From an uncultured Eubacteriales bacterium (lineage in GTDB: Bacteria > Bacillota > Clostridia > Oscillospirales > Acutalibacteraceae): a stretch of DNA of 64,000 nt. The position numbers and the translations under genes are program-made. Each line of letters starts with the position of its first letter. Position 1 is the stretch's first letter. The stretch covers positions 6,164-70,163 of the forward strand of contig CAOUJG010000005.1 in assembly GCA_948537335.1 (NCBI GenBank). Direction: 5' to 3'. This document shows positions 31,945 to 40,627 of this stretch, one piece after another. Under the pieces are notes generated by a model. It saw only the letters and a program-made list of their open reading frames with translations. It had not been told where the DNA came from and did no database searches.

Positions 31945-32877
31945 ATGGTGACTTATTATAAGAACGTGAAGGGCAAGCTTACGGAGGTTAAGGACTATGA
32001 GCCGGAGTGCTGGATAAATTGCACGGCGCCCGACGACGACGAGAAGGACAAGCTGATTGACGAGTTTGGCATTGACCCGGACTTTTTGAAGTCGGCCTTG
32101 GACGAAGAGGAGTCCTCGCATATAGACTGCGAAAACGGCAATACGCTTATTATTGTGGATATTCCTGTGGCACGAAAAAACGAGAAAAGCATCACTTACC
32201 ATACCACTCCGCTTGGCATAATCATCACGGACACGAACGTTATTACCCTCTGCCTGCGCGAGAACGTCATTATTGGCGAGTTTGCTGAAGGTGTGGTGCG
32301 GAACATCTACCCGCAGTATAAAACGCAGTTCGTCTTGCATATCATTTTGCGGGCGACGATTAAGTACTTGCAATACTTGAAGCAGATTGATAAAATCAGC
32401 GACCACGCGGAGCACGAGCTAAGAAAATCGATGAAGAACAAGGAGCTCATCCAGCTTTTGGAAATAGAGAAGTCGTTGGTCTACTTTTCGTCATCGTTAA
32501 AGGCAAACGAGGCGACGCTTGAGAAAATAGCGCGGGGCCGGCTGATAAAGCTGTTTGACGAAGACCGCGACCTTTTGGACGACGTGCTGATAGAAGTCAA
32601 GCAGGCCATAGAGATGTCGAACATACATATGAACATTTTGGCCAGCACGATGGACGTTTTCGCATCGATAATCTCGAACAACTTGAATATAGTGATGAAA
32701 GTGCTCGCGTCGATAACTTTGCTGTCGTCGATACCAACGATTATTTCTGGCATCTACGGCATGAACGTTGAATATTTGCCGTTTACGCAAAGACAGTATT
32801 GGTGGTTCCCGGTGATCCTCACCGGCGCGATAGTCGCGGTCGTCGCGTACATATTAAAGAAGAAGGATATGCTGTGA
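31945..32877 (+). CDS. corA: CorA-family divalent cation transporter
   Basis: This 310-residue protein has the CorA plan: an alpha/beta cytoplasmic domain, a long helix region (residues about 150-240), then two C-terminal transmembrane helices. The diagnostic GMN motif (YGMNVEYLPF) lies between them and the tail ends ILKKKDML. It forms a pentameric channel for Mg2+ or similar metals; this clostridial subgroup has not been matched to a specific metal here. ATG 31945 follows a G-rich stretch partly held in a hairpin. A terminator follows. Confidence 0.92.
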   Translation: MVTYYKNVKGKLTEVKDYEPECWINCTAPDDDEKDKLIDEFGIDPDFLKSALDEEESSHIDCENGNTLIIVDIPVARKNEKSITYHTTPLGIIITDTNVITLCLRENVIIGEFAEGVVRNIYPQYKTQFVLHIILRATIKYLQYLKQIDKISDHAEHELRKSMKNKELIQLLEIEKSLVYFSSSLKANEATLEKIARGRLIKLFDEDRDLLDDVLIEVKQAIEMSNIHMNILASTMDVFASIISNNLNIVMKVLASITLLSSIPTIISGIYGMNVEYLPFTQRQYWWFPVILTGAIVAVVAYILKKKDML

Positions 32878-32903
32878 TTTGATGAAAATTTAGCGCACAA
32901 AAT

Positions 32904-32945
32904 AAAGCTCTACATTGGCTTAACTTCGGGCCTGTAGAGCTTTTT
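32904..32945. terminator. Bidirectional terminator after corA and the ABC permease gene
   Basis: GCTCTACA and TGTAGAGC form a perfect 8-bp stem followed by TTTTT. The reverse direction ends in GCTTTATTTTG. Confidence 0.8.
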
Positions 32946-32976
32946 GCTTTATATATAAATTTATTATGAAAGGAAG

Positions 32977-33750
32977 CTAATTAATATCCCTCTGCTTGAA
33001 GGTGTAGATCCCGACCACGGTTGCAATTGCGATATAAACAAGCAGCACGATTACGCCTCGAACAAGTTGATCCGAGTCTCCAAAAGCACCGAAAATAGTA
33101 TATGGTTCAACAGTGAATTCTAGCTTAAGAACGTCTTTAAGAAATTTGTCTATTAACGTAGCTGCGCTGCTCTCCAAGAAGACAAAAGCCAGGAATATTG
33201 CAAGCGAGGAGCCCAAAGAGCGGAAGAACATGGCTAAAAATATAGCGATGGAGAGGTATGCAAGCAACTGAAGCGAATTTTTTCCAACGGTTTCCCAAAA
33301 TGAATTATCGATGTTAAAAAATTCAGGAAGTCGGTTGTTTATCATTATTTGCGCGGTGATAAAGGAAGTCGCAAACGACAACAATATGTTTACAATGGCC
33401 ACAACCAAGGCCGTTATGAATTTAGAAATATATATAAACTCACGCCGATAGCCCTTAGATGCGATGTTTTTAATAGTTCCGTAGCTGAATTCAGAAACGG
33501 CAAACATAACAGCAAAAATGCCGATCAAGAAGGTGCACTGCGGGATAAACTGAGGAATAAACTTAAAAAAAGGGAACACATTTTGAAGAATGATGTCAGA
33601 AAACTCGCTGGGCTCATTTAGAGCGGTAACGTAAATGGAAAACATCAAAAAAGACGAAAACACAACAAACAAGATGTTAAGAACAGAAATGACCCAAAAA
33701 GAAATTGAGCGAAAAGCCTTATAAAGGTCGGTTTTTAAAACATTAAGCAT
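32977..33750 (-). CDS. ABC-2 type transporter permease
   Basis: This 257-residue protein has about six transmembrane segments, starting with LYKAFRSISFWVISVLNILF and ending VVGIYTFKQRDIN, the common architecture of BcrB/NatB-like permeases. The ATG at 33750 lies 8 nt after GGAGG and overlaps the end of the ATPase gene by 8 nt, so the two are translationally coupled. The complex probably exports a peptide, lipid or drug from the membrane. The substrate is unknown. Confidence 0.85.
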   Translation of the reverse strand: MLNVLKTDLYKAFRSISFWVISVLNILFVVFSSFLMFSIYVTALNEPSEFSDIILQNVFPFFKFIPQFIPQCTFLIGIFAVMFAVSEFSYGTIKNIASKGYRREFIYISKFITALVVAIVNILLSFATSFITAQIMINNRLPEFFNIDNSFWETVGKNSLQLLAYLSIAIFLAMFFRSLGSSLAIFLAFVFLESSAATLIDKFLKDVLKLEFTVEPYTIFGAFGDSDQLVRGVIVLLVYIAIATVVGIYTFKQRDIN

Positions 33751-34654
33751 TTTTGTCGCCTCCAATCACCTTCATAAAATATTCTTCCAAGTCAACGGAC
33801 TTCTTCGAAATCAAGTCAACAACCACGTCATTCTTGGCCAAAGCGCTAGTCACAACACCCGGAGCATCGATAAAATCGTAAACCTCCAAAGTATTCTCGT
33901 TAATAACGGCGAATTTATCGGTATCTAACGTGCTTTTCAAAACCTCAGCCGCGCGGTTAGCATCGTTCACCTTGACAATAAGGCTGGACTGGCAGCGAGT
34001 CGCGAGCTCATCCCCAGTGAATTCATCGATAAGAACGCCATCGTTAATTATCCCGTACCGAGTGGCCAGCTTAGACAGCTCGCCCAAAATGTGGCTAGAA
34101 ATAAGTATAGTCAGGCCTTTTTCCTGGTTAATCCGCTTAAGCATGTTGCGAACCTCGATGATTCCTTCGGGGTCAAGGCCGTTTGTAGGTTCATCCAAAA
34201 TGAGAAATTCAGGGTCACCCATCAGAGTCATAGCGATGCCAAGGCGTTGCTTCATTCCGAGTGAAAATTTCTTAACCTTTTTTCTGCCAACGTCGCTAAG
34301 GCCAACGAGCTTCAAAGTCTCGTCTATTATGGATTTATCCTTAGAACCAAGCAGCTTCCACTGAATAAGCATGTTCTGCCGGGCGCTCAGATTGGGGACA
34401 AAAGCCGGAGCCTCAATAACAGTGCCGATCTTGTGGCGAGCCTTGTTTAGTCGCTTGCTGCCAAAAAGCTCAATAGAGCCGCTAGTGGGGCGCGAAAGGC
34501 CAACCAACATTTTAATAAGAGTCGTCTTACCGGCGCCATTTCGGCCAATAAAGCCATATATGTCGCCCTTTTTGATAGTCATATTCACAGACGATACAGC
34601 CGTTTTTTTTGCAAATTTTTTGGTAATATCAACAGTCTGCAAAACATTTTCCAT
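33743..34654 (-). CDS. ABC transporter ATP-binding protein (BcrA-like)
   Basis: Walker A GRNGAGKTTLIKMLVG, signature FSLGMKQRLGIAMTL, Walker B EFLILDEPTNGLDPEG and the H-loop SSHILGELSKLA are all present. After about residue 215 there is the extra alpha/beta domain seen in bacitracin- and lantibiotic-resistance ATPases. At 303 aa the length is normal. It is first in a two-gene operon with its permease, behind a consensus promoter and a 16-bp palindrome. No sensor kinase or regulator gene is next to it. Export of antimicrobial peptides is a plausible role but not shown. Confidence 0.9.
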   Translation of the reverse strand: MENVLQTVDITKKFAKKTAVSSVNMTIKKGDIYGFIGRNGAGKTTLIKMLVGLSRPTSGSIELFGSKRLNKARHKIGTVIEAPAFVPNLSARQNMLIQWKLLGSKDKSIIDETLKLVGLSDVGRKKVKKFSLGMKQRLGIAMTLMGDPEFLILDEPTNGLDPEGIIEVRNMLKRINQEKGLTILISSHILGELSKLATRYGIINDGVLIDEFTGDELATRCQSSLIVKVNDANRAAEVLKSTLDTDKFAVINENTLEVYDFIDAPGVVTSALAKNDVVVDLISKKSVDLEEYFMKVIGGDKNA

Positions 34655-34672
34655 ACAAAAAACCTCCTAACT

Positions 34673-34688
34673 TTCACATTAATGTGAA
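34673..34688 (-). promoter_or_regulatory. Perfect 16-bp palindrome overlapping the ABC operon start site
   Basis: TTCACATTAATGTGAA is perfectly symmetric and begins 4 nt past the -10 hexamer, so it covers the expected transcription start. This is the normal position of a repressor operator (GntR/YtrA-, MarR- or TetR-type are possible). Confidence 0.7.
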
Positions 34689-34691
34689 TTA

Positions 34692-34720
34692 ATTATACCA
34701 AAAATCTCGCAAAATGTCAA
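34692..34720 (-). promoter_or_regulatory. Consensus sigma-A promoter of the ABC operon
   Basis: Reading leftward: TTGACA (34720-34715), a 17-bp spacer and TATAAT (34697-34692). Both hexamers are perfect, which suits a promoter that needs repression. Confidence 0.9.
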
Positions 34721-34753
34721 GCGCGCCGAGGCATAGGTACAGTTGGTGAAATT

Positions 34754-36148
34754 TTATTTAAAAATCCGCTTAGCAGCAAGATTCATGACTCGGGCAGCGA
34801 TGGGTCCAGCAGTTTTAGAGCCATATCCAGCGTTCTCGACGATAACAGAAAATGCAAGAGGCCTCATTTCATCGGCAGCAAAGCCAACCATCCACCCGTG
34901 AGGCTCTTTGCCATCGCCAACCTCGGCAGTTCCAGTCTTTGCACAAACGTTCAAGCCCGGAAACATCGAGTTGCCGTAATTCGCAGTAACGTTGTAGCGC
35001 ATCATTTCTTTAAGCTTGCTAGCAACAGGCTCGCTCAATAGGGATTCCGTAGTGGTGCTCTTCTCAAAAATCCAGCTGCTGTCGGATTGATTAGCATCAG
35101 AATAAAAAATATCGCCAATAATGTGCGGCAGAACGGCGTTGCCAGAGTTCGCAATGGCGCCCATCAGTATGACGCTGTGCATGGGGTTGAGTAAATCGGT
35201 GTGCTGCCCGACGCCGGACCAACCCAGATTGCAACTATCGGCGTCGTGAATGTCATAAACGCTCTTTTTAGTCTCGATCCGATCAAAACTGAAACTGCGG
35301 TTAAAGCCCATAGCATTCGCGGTTTTCGTCATAGAAGACTTGCCCAAATCAATTGCCAAATTCGCGAAATAAATGTTGCAAGACCTCATCATAGCGGCCT
35401 TCAGGCCAATTTCGCCATGAGTGCCCATGCAAGTGATTTTTTTGCCGCTCACAGTCTCAACCTGCCGGCAGGAGTAGGTTTTGTGCTCAATGCCGTCTAA
35501 AAAAGTCAGCCCGGCCGCGCTAGTAACGAGCTTAAAGACGGACCCCGGCGCATAGGACGCGCTAACAACGCGGTTAATGTAAGCGCCCTCGTACTGGCCG
35601 GACTTGTCGGAAGAAACCACGTCGGGACAGTAAGGGTCAAAGGTCGGCGTGCTCACCATGCAGAGAATCTCGCCAGTTTTGTAATTATAAACACATACGG
35701 CGCCCTTGCGGTCGCCCAAGGCGGCCATAGCGGCCTTGCAAAGTTCGCTATCTATGGTCACTCGGATGTTTTTGCTTTGCTTAAAAAAGTCCGGCGCGCC
35801 CGCGCCAAAGACGATGCTATACCCGCAGAGCTCGTCGCGGTACAAATTCTGCACAGAAGTCGCAATATGGGCAGCGTCGTCGCCCACCGTGTGCAAAACC
35901 GCCTTGCGAATGGCCTCATCTTTGTGATAAACCCGCTTGCCGTCTTTGCTGTGAGCCAAAACAACGCCGTTCCGGTCCAGAATATCGCCGCCAGCCAGCA
36001 GATTAACTCCGGCAAAGTGCTTGTTAATCGGGTTGAGCGCCCACAAATTGGCCGACCGAGCAAATCGATACACAAAGAGTCCGATTCCGCATAAGAAAGC
36101 CAAGCTTAGAAATGTTAGCACAACGGAGCGCGACCGAGTATTCTTCAT
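34754..36148 (-). CDS. pbpA: Class B penicillin-binding protein (PbpA-like transpeptidase)
   Basis: This 464-residue D,D-transpeptidase cross-links peptidoglycan outside the membrane. It has one N-terminal anchor (VVLTFLSLAFLCGIGLFVY), a short pedestal domain starting GGDILDRNGVVLA, and the catalytic domain with APGSVFKLV (Ser near 203, Lys near 206), MRSCNIYF (SxN) and AKTGTAEV (KTG). The short pedestal resembles actinobacterial PbpA. It lies 22 nt after the FHA-SEDS gene, so the two likely form a SEDS glycosyltransferase/PBP pair for elongation or sporulation. Confidence 0.9.
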   Translation of the reverse strand: MKNTRSRSVVLTFLSLAFLCGIGLFVYRFARSANLWALNPINKHFAGVNLLAGGDILDRNGVVLAHSKDGKRVYHKDEAIRKAVLHTVGDDAAHIATSVQNLYRDELCGYSIVFGAGAPDFFKQSKNIRVTIDSELCKAAMAALGDRKGAVCVYNYKTGEILCMVSTPTFDPYCPDVVSSDKSGQYEGAYINRVVSASYAPGSVFKLVTSAAGLTFLDGIEHKTYSCRQVETVSGKKITCMGTHGEIGLKAAMMRSCNIYFANLAIDLGKSSMTKTANAMGFNRSFSFDRIETKKSVYDIHDADSCNLGWSGVGQHTDLLNPMHSVILMGAIANSGNAVLPHIIGDIFYSDANQSDSSWIFEKSTTTESLLSEPVASKLKEMMRYNVTANYGNSMFPGLNVCAKTGTAEVGDGKEPHGWMVGFAADEMRPLAFSVIVENAGYGSKTAGPIAARVMNLAAKRIFK

Positions 36149-36170
36149 AAACGTTCACCTACATCGAGAA

Positions 36171-37835
36171 TTAATTGCGTTTAAGCGCGTACGTGCGCTC
36201 GTCGGCGGACTTTATAAACGCCAAAAGCGCGAAAGAAGAGATCATGCTAGAGCCTCCGTGGCTAACAAAGGGCAAAGTGACGCCAGTTAGCGGCAAAATG
36301 TCGGTAGTGCCAAAAATATGTAAAGCTGCCTGAAAAACCAGCATAGTCGCGGCGGCGCAAGAGGCAATCGAGTAAAACGTAGACCGGCTCTTGCTGCTCT
36401 GCCTGCGAGCCAAAAACGAAAACCCCGCAATAATCAAAGCGATGCTCAAAGCGACGATCAAGCCCAGTTCTTCGCAGATCATGCCGAAAATCAAGTCTCC
36501 AGTGGCCGAAAAAATATTTTTAAGGTACCCGTTCCCAACGCCCACACCAAGCAGTCCGCCGCTCGCGCTGTAAGTCAGAACCCTAGTCTGCTGGAAGCCC
36601 AGGTCGTTAACGTGCTCCCAAACGTGCCCCCACACGGCAAAGCGGTCCTTTATGTAAGGCTTGAAGGTTAAAATCAAAAACAGCGCTAAAACCGCCGTGG
36701 AGCACGATAGAATCAGCGTGCGCAAGCTCCCCGAGCGCATAAATGAGATGACCAGGAAAGCGACGAAAAACACGCAGGCGGTGCCGAAGTCCTTCATAAG
36801 AAAAAGAAAAATGATGCAGATAGCCGAAAAGGCAATGAAGCCCGTCAGATTCTTGGTTGTCTGCAGTTCGTCCAAAGTCGAGGAGCCAACAAAAATAAAC
36901 GCGATCTTTATGAACTCCGAGGGCTGAAAGGAAAAGGAAGCGATCCGAACCCAGTTGCGGGCGCCGTTTATCTCCCTCGCAAAAACCAGGTTGAAAACAA
37001 AAAGCGCAATGGCCAAAATCGCAATCAGAAAGCGCATTTTGCTGGCAAGGTCGGGGTTTTTGATGAACCAAATTATCAAGCAGAATAGAACCATGCCAAC
37101 GCAGGTCGTCGCAAGCTGCAGATAGGCCTCCTCGGGCTTTGCAAAGCTTATTAACGTTAGCCCCACGCCAGAGAGAAATATGGCCAAGGTCTCGAGCTCG
37201 AAGGTGCGGCGCTTTATGATGAACATCGAAACGGCAAAAAATATCCACGAAAGAGCAATGAAGGCCAAAACCGGAGCCATCGCCAAAAGGTTGACAGACT
37301 GGGATTCTATGACGGTTTGGGTTAAAATCAGACCGAAAAACAGCGTGACTAAAAATAGCTTTCTGGCGGACTTTATGGGCCGAGGACTAACAAGAGCAGG
37401 CTCGGAGTTAGACGAAATCTCGCGCGAGTCAGAACTTTTGCGCAGAACGAGCTTAGTGTTGCCGATAGATATGGCGTCACCGATGCCAATTTTGGCCTTG
37501 CCCTTGATTTTTTCGCCATTAAGAAAAACGCCGGACTTGGAGTGCGTGTCCGAAACGAACCAGCCCTTTTTGCGCCGAAAAAGCACCGCATGATCTCGAG
37601 AAACTGTGTTGTCGTCAACAAAAATATCGCAGCTCCTGCTCCGCCCAATGCTGTTCTCCCAAAACAAAACCGGGTACTCTTGCCGAGTCTTGGGGTTTTG
37701 CAAAATAACCAAAGCGCCCTTGCCGCGGGTCTGGTTGCGCATCGACAAAAAACAAGAGGCGAATATAATAAAACTTAAAAGTGCCAAAGCAGCCTTAATC
37801 GCGACCGCAGCTACGGGGATAATGTTTGTACTCAT
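36171..37835 (-). CDS. FHA domain fused to a SEDS (RodA/FtsW) glycosyltransferase
   Basis: A 554-residue membrane protein. After one N-terminal span (AALALLSFIIFASCFL) comes a cytoplasmic FHA domain, about residues 45-135: NSIGRSRSCDIFVDDNTVSR, DHAVLFRR and SGVFLNGEKI carry the Gly-Arg, Ser-Arg-x-His and Asn-Gly hallmarks of phosphothreonine binding. The rest is a SEDS polymerase with ten or so spans, including WVRIASFSFQPSEFIKI, FQQTRVL and the late PFVSHGGSSM. SEDS proteins polymerise lipid II with a partner PBP, here pbpA just downstream. The FHA part suggests Ser/Thr-kinase control. Start ATG 37835 follows GAGG by 7 nt. Confidence 0.88.
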   Translation of the reverse strand: MSTNIIPVAAVAIKAALALLSFIIFASCFLSMRNQTRGKGALVILQNPKTRQEYPVLFWENSIGRSRSCDIFVDDNTVSRDHAVLFRRKKGWFVSDTHSKSGVFLNGEKIKGKAKIGIGDAISIGNTKLVLRKSSDSREISSNSEPALVSPRPIKSARKLFLVTLFFGLILTQTVIESQSVNLLAMAPVLAFIALSWIFFAVSMFIIKRRTFELETLAIFLSGVGLTLISFAKPEEAYLQLATTCVGMVLFCLIIWFIKNPDLASKMRFLIAILAIALFVFNLVFAREINGARNWVRIASFSFQPSEFIKIAFIFVGSSTLDELQTTKNLTGFIAFSAICIIFLFLMKDFGTACVFFVAFLVISFMRSGSLRTLILSCSTAVLALFLILTFKPYIKDRFAVWGHVWEHVNDLGFQQTRVLTYSASGGLLGVGVGNGYLKNIFSATGDLIFGMICEELGLIVALSIALIIAGFSFLARRQSSKSRSTFYSIASCAAATMLVFQAALHIFGTTDILPLTGVTLPFVSHGGSSMISSFALLAFIKSADERTYALKRN

Positions 37836-37898
37836 GATAAGCCTCGCTTTTGCTGTGTTTTTGGTTGAATTCAAATTTTAATTTTCTTTTTTGACAAT

Positions 37899-37926
37899 AT
37901 TTTAGCATAAATTTTAGTTTAGTCAA
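37899..37926 (-). promoter_or_regulatory. Promoter of the FHA-SEDS and pbpA genes
   Basis: Reading leftward: TTGACT (37926-37921), a 16-bp spacer and TAAAAT (37904-37899). Confidence 0.65.
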
Positions 37927-38002
37927 ACCGCAGCCGCAAGGGGAGCAGGTGGTGCGGGGCGAGCTTTTTTGTGTGTGGAGGTATATAAATTGCGAGATTT
38001 TA

Positions 38003-38011
38003 TGGTATAAT
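38003..38011 (+). promoter_or_regulatory. Extended -10 promoter of yfmF-yfmH-lgt
   Basis: TGGTATAAT is a TGn-extended -10 element. No good -35 hexamer is visible. It lies 36 nt before the yfmF start. Confidence 0.5.
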
Positions 38012-38046
38012 AAACTTGTAAATTGATTGTGGTGGGAGGACTGCAG

Positions 38047-39336
38047 ATGCAAAGCAAATTTTCTCGGCTGGAAATTGCCCCCGGCGTCAGCTTTAACGCC
38101 ATTAAGGACGATCGCTTTAAAACGGGTAGAATTTCTGTAACCATGTTTTTGCCTCTTGAGAGGGAAACGGCCGCGGTTTATGCGGTTTTGCCGTTTGTGC
38201 TAACCAATTCTTGTCGCAAATATCCCGACTTTACGAGCCTAAATCGGCATCTGGAGGAGCTTTATGGAGCTTCGCTTTTTGCGGACGTAAACAAAATGGG
38301 CGAAATGCAGGCACTCACGGTTGCAGTCTCCTTCTTGGACGACAAGTTCGCGCTGGATGGAGAGAACTTATCGCGCAGCCTAACGCAGCTTCTCTGCGAC
38401 ATTTTGTTCGACCCGCTGCTAACAGAGGCCGGTGCCTTTAAAGAAGAGAATGTGGAGCAGGAAAAACGCCAGCTTATTGAGCTCATTGACTCGGAGTATA
38501 GTGACAAAAAGGCATTTGCCAAGACTCGGTGCGAGCAGATAATGTGTCAGGACGAGAAGTTTGGTATCAGCAAATGGGGTAAAAAAGAGGAAGTTGCAGC
38601 ACTATCGCCAAAGGACATCGTAAAAGCATGGAAAACCGCGCTAAAGACAGCCAAAATAGAGATCATGGCGCTGGGAGACTTAGATGAAAAGTCAGCACTG
38701 GCGGGATTTAAAGAGGCCTTTTCTAAGATAAAAAGAGAAAACGTGGCCAAGTTCGAGACGCAGGTGATCAGAAAGGCAGAGAAAGTTAAGGAGCAGTGCG
38801 AAAAACAGGACGTAGCGCAGTGCAAGCTGGTGATGGGCTTTAGGACGGGGGCTGCGCAGACAGATCCCTCAGTGATGGCTGTTAGAGTGGCTGTCGCGCT
38901 GTTTGGAGCAACGCCGCAGTCAAAGCTATTTTTGAACGTTCGCGAAAAGCTGAGTTTGTGCTATTATTGTGCCGCAAAGTATGATAGAATCAAAGGTATA
39001 ATGCTGGTTCAGAGCGGGGTGGAGCAAAAGAACCTCGATAAAGCCAGGGCCGAGATATTGAATCAGCTGGATGAGATAAAAAACGGAAACTTCACCGACG
39101 CCGAGCTTGACGATACCAAGCGGAGTTTGGCTAACAGCTACCGAACAATTGGCGATTTTTTGAGCGGACTTGAAAATTTTTATCTTTCGCAGGTCTTTGA
39201 CGGTGAATTTTTGGCTCCGGAGCAGTTCATAGAGGCCATGGAAAAGGTCAAAAAGGAGCAGGTGGCGGCCGCCGCAAAATTGATCACGCTGGACACGGTG
39301 TACGCGCTGGTGGGGAGCGAGGAGGTTGCAAGATGA
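38047..39336 (+). CDS. yfmF: M16-family YfmF-like protein, no zinc motif
   Basis: This 429-residue protein has the insulinase/mitochondrial-processing-peptidase fold but no HxxEH motif at the expected place (TSLNRHLEELYGASLFADV instead), so it is probably the non-catalytic half of a heterodimer. Its partner YfmH follows with a 4-nt overlap. In Bacillus yfmF and yfmH are linked to 5-aminopentanol modification of elongation factor P. ATG 38047 follows GGGAGG by 8 nt. Frameshift or damage is not evident. Confidence 0.85.
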   Translation: MQSKFSRLEIAPGVSFNAIKDDRFKTGRISVTMFLPLERETAAVYAVLPFVLTNSCRKYPDFTSLNRHLEELYGASLFADVNKMGEMQALTVAVSFLDDKFALDGENLSRSLTQLLCDILFDPLLTEAGAFKEENVEQEKRQLIELIDSEYSDKKAFAKTRCEQIMCQDEKFGISKWGKKEEVAALSPKDIVKAWKTALKTAKIEIMALGDLDEKSALAGFKEAFSKIKRENVAKFETQVIRKAEKVKEQCEKQDVAQCKLVMGFRTGAAQTDPSVMAVRVAVALFGATPQSKLFLNVREKLSLCYYCAAKYDRIKGIMLVQSGVEQKNLDKARAEILNQLDEIKNGNFTDAELDDTKRSLANSYRTIGDFLSGLENFYLSQVFDGEFLAPEQFIEAMEKVKKEQVAAAAKLITLDTVYALVGSEEVAR

Positions 39337-40625
39337 TTTTGAAAGAAGTGAAGAGCAATCGGCTGGGGGACAAGTACTTTTGTGTCGAGCACGCTTCGGG
39401 TCTGAGGGTTTTTGTGTACCCCAAACGCGGCCACAGCTCGACTTACGCGATAATCGGGACGAAATATGGCTCGATTAATACTAGCTTTAAGCCATGCGGA
39501 GAGAACAACGTTATGCAGGTGCCCGATGGAATCGCGCATTACCTGGAACACAAGCTCTTTGAGAGCGAAGATGGCGACGCTTTTTCAAAGTATGCAAAGA
39601 CCGGAGCCTCTGCCAACGCCTACACCTCGTTCGACATGACTTGCTACTTGTTTTCTTGCACCGAAAAATTTGAGGGGTCGCTGAAAATCCTCATGGAGCT
39701 TGTGCAGTCGCCGTATTTCACGCCGGAAAACGTCGAAAAGGAGCGCGGGATCATTGGCCAAGAGATAAGAATGTACGACGATGACCCGTCCTGGCGGGTG
39801 ATGTTTAATTTGCTCGGCGCGATGTATCACAAGCACCCCGTGAAGGTGGATATCGCGGGCACGGTGGAGTCGATTGCGAAGATCACGCCCGAGAATTTGT
39901 ATAAGTGCTACAAGAATTTTTATAACCCGAGTAACATGGTGCTTTGCGTTGCCGGGAACGTAGATGCGGAGCGGGTTTTTGAGCTTGTGGATGAGCTGGT
40001 GAAGCCAAACGACGGGAAGGTTCCGGAGTGCATCTTCCCTGATGAGCCCTATAACGTCGTAACGGACAGGATCGAGCAGCATTTCGAGATTGCGATGCCG
40101 ACGTTTCAGCTGGGATTCAAGGAGAAGGCCGGCAAAGATCCGCTAACTGAGGAGCAGCTGGTGCAGACGGATATAATCTTGCAGGCGCTGGCGTCGAAGT
40201 CGTCGCGGCTTTACAAACGCCTGCTGGACGAGCGCTTGATAAACGACTCCTTTGGCTATGAGTATTTTGAGGGGCGCGGCTATGCGGCGGTCATTTTTTC
40301 TGGTGAGTCGAAGGATCCCGACAAGACGGCAAAAATCATAAAAGAGGCGATTGATGAGCTTCACAAAAACGGTGTGGACAAGGATGACTTTGAGCGGGCT
40401 AAAAAGCTGGTTTATGGCCGAAACGTCGCGATGCTTAATAGTGCGGAGAATATCGCGAACGAAATGATGAAGTTGTCATTTGCCGGCCGGGAGCTATTTC
40501 ACGCAGTCGAATGCATCGCAAACACCACGCTGGATCAGATAAACGACCGGTTGAAGCATCAGCTCGACAACAAAAATTCGTCGCTGTCCGTAGTGCTGCC
40601 GATGCCGGGCAAAAAGGGAAAGTGA
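39333..40625 (+). CDS. yfmH: M16-family zinc peptidase YfmH
   Basis: This 430-residue M16 peptidase has an intact inverted zinc motif, DGIAHYLEHKLFESEDGDAF (HYLEH), followed by the usual NAYTSFDMTCYLF and the downstream acidic EKERGIIGQEIRMYDDDPSW that supplies the third ligand. It overlaps yfmF by 4 nt (ATGA) and ends 2 nt before lgt, so the three are one operon. Likely role: maturation of the EF-P modification, by family precedent in Bacillus; the direct substrate is not known to me. Confidence 0.88.
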   Translation: MILKEVKSNRLGDKYFCVEHASGLRVFVYPKRGHSSTYAIIGTKYGSINTSFKPCGENNVMQVPDGIAHYLEHKLFESEDGDAFSKYAKTGASANAYTSFDMTCYLFSCTEKFEGSLKILMELVQSPYFTPENVEKERGIIGQEIRMYDDDPSWRVMFNLLGAMYHKHPVKVDIAGTVESIAKITPENLYKCYKNFYNPSNMVLCVAGNVDAERVFELVDELVKPNDGKVPECIFPDEPYNVVTDRIEQHFEIAMPTFQLGFKEKAGKDPLTEEQLVQTDIILQALASKSSRLYKRLLDERLINDSFGYEYFEGRGYAAVIFSGESKDPDKTAKIIKEAIDELHKNGVDKDDFERAKKLVYGRNVAMLNSAENIANEMMKLSFAGRELFHAVECIANTTLDQINDRLKHQLDNKNSSLSVVLPMPGKKGK

Positions 40626-40627
40626 GT

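Noticed and set aside
40511..40627. N-terminal extension of Lgt
   Set aside because: It overlaps the end of yfmH and does not look like any Lgt.
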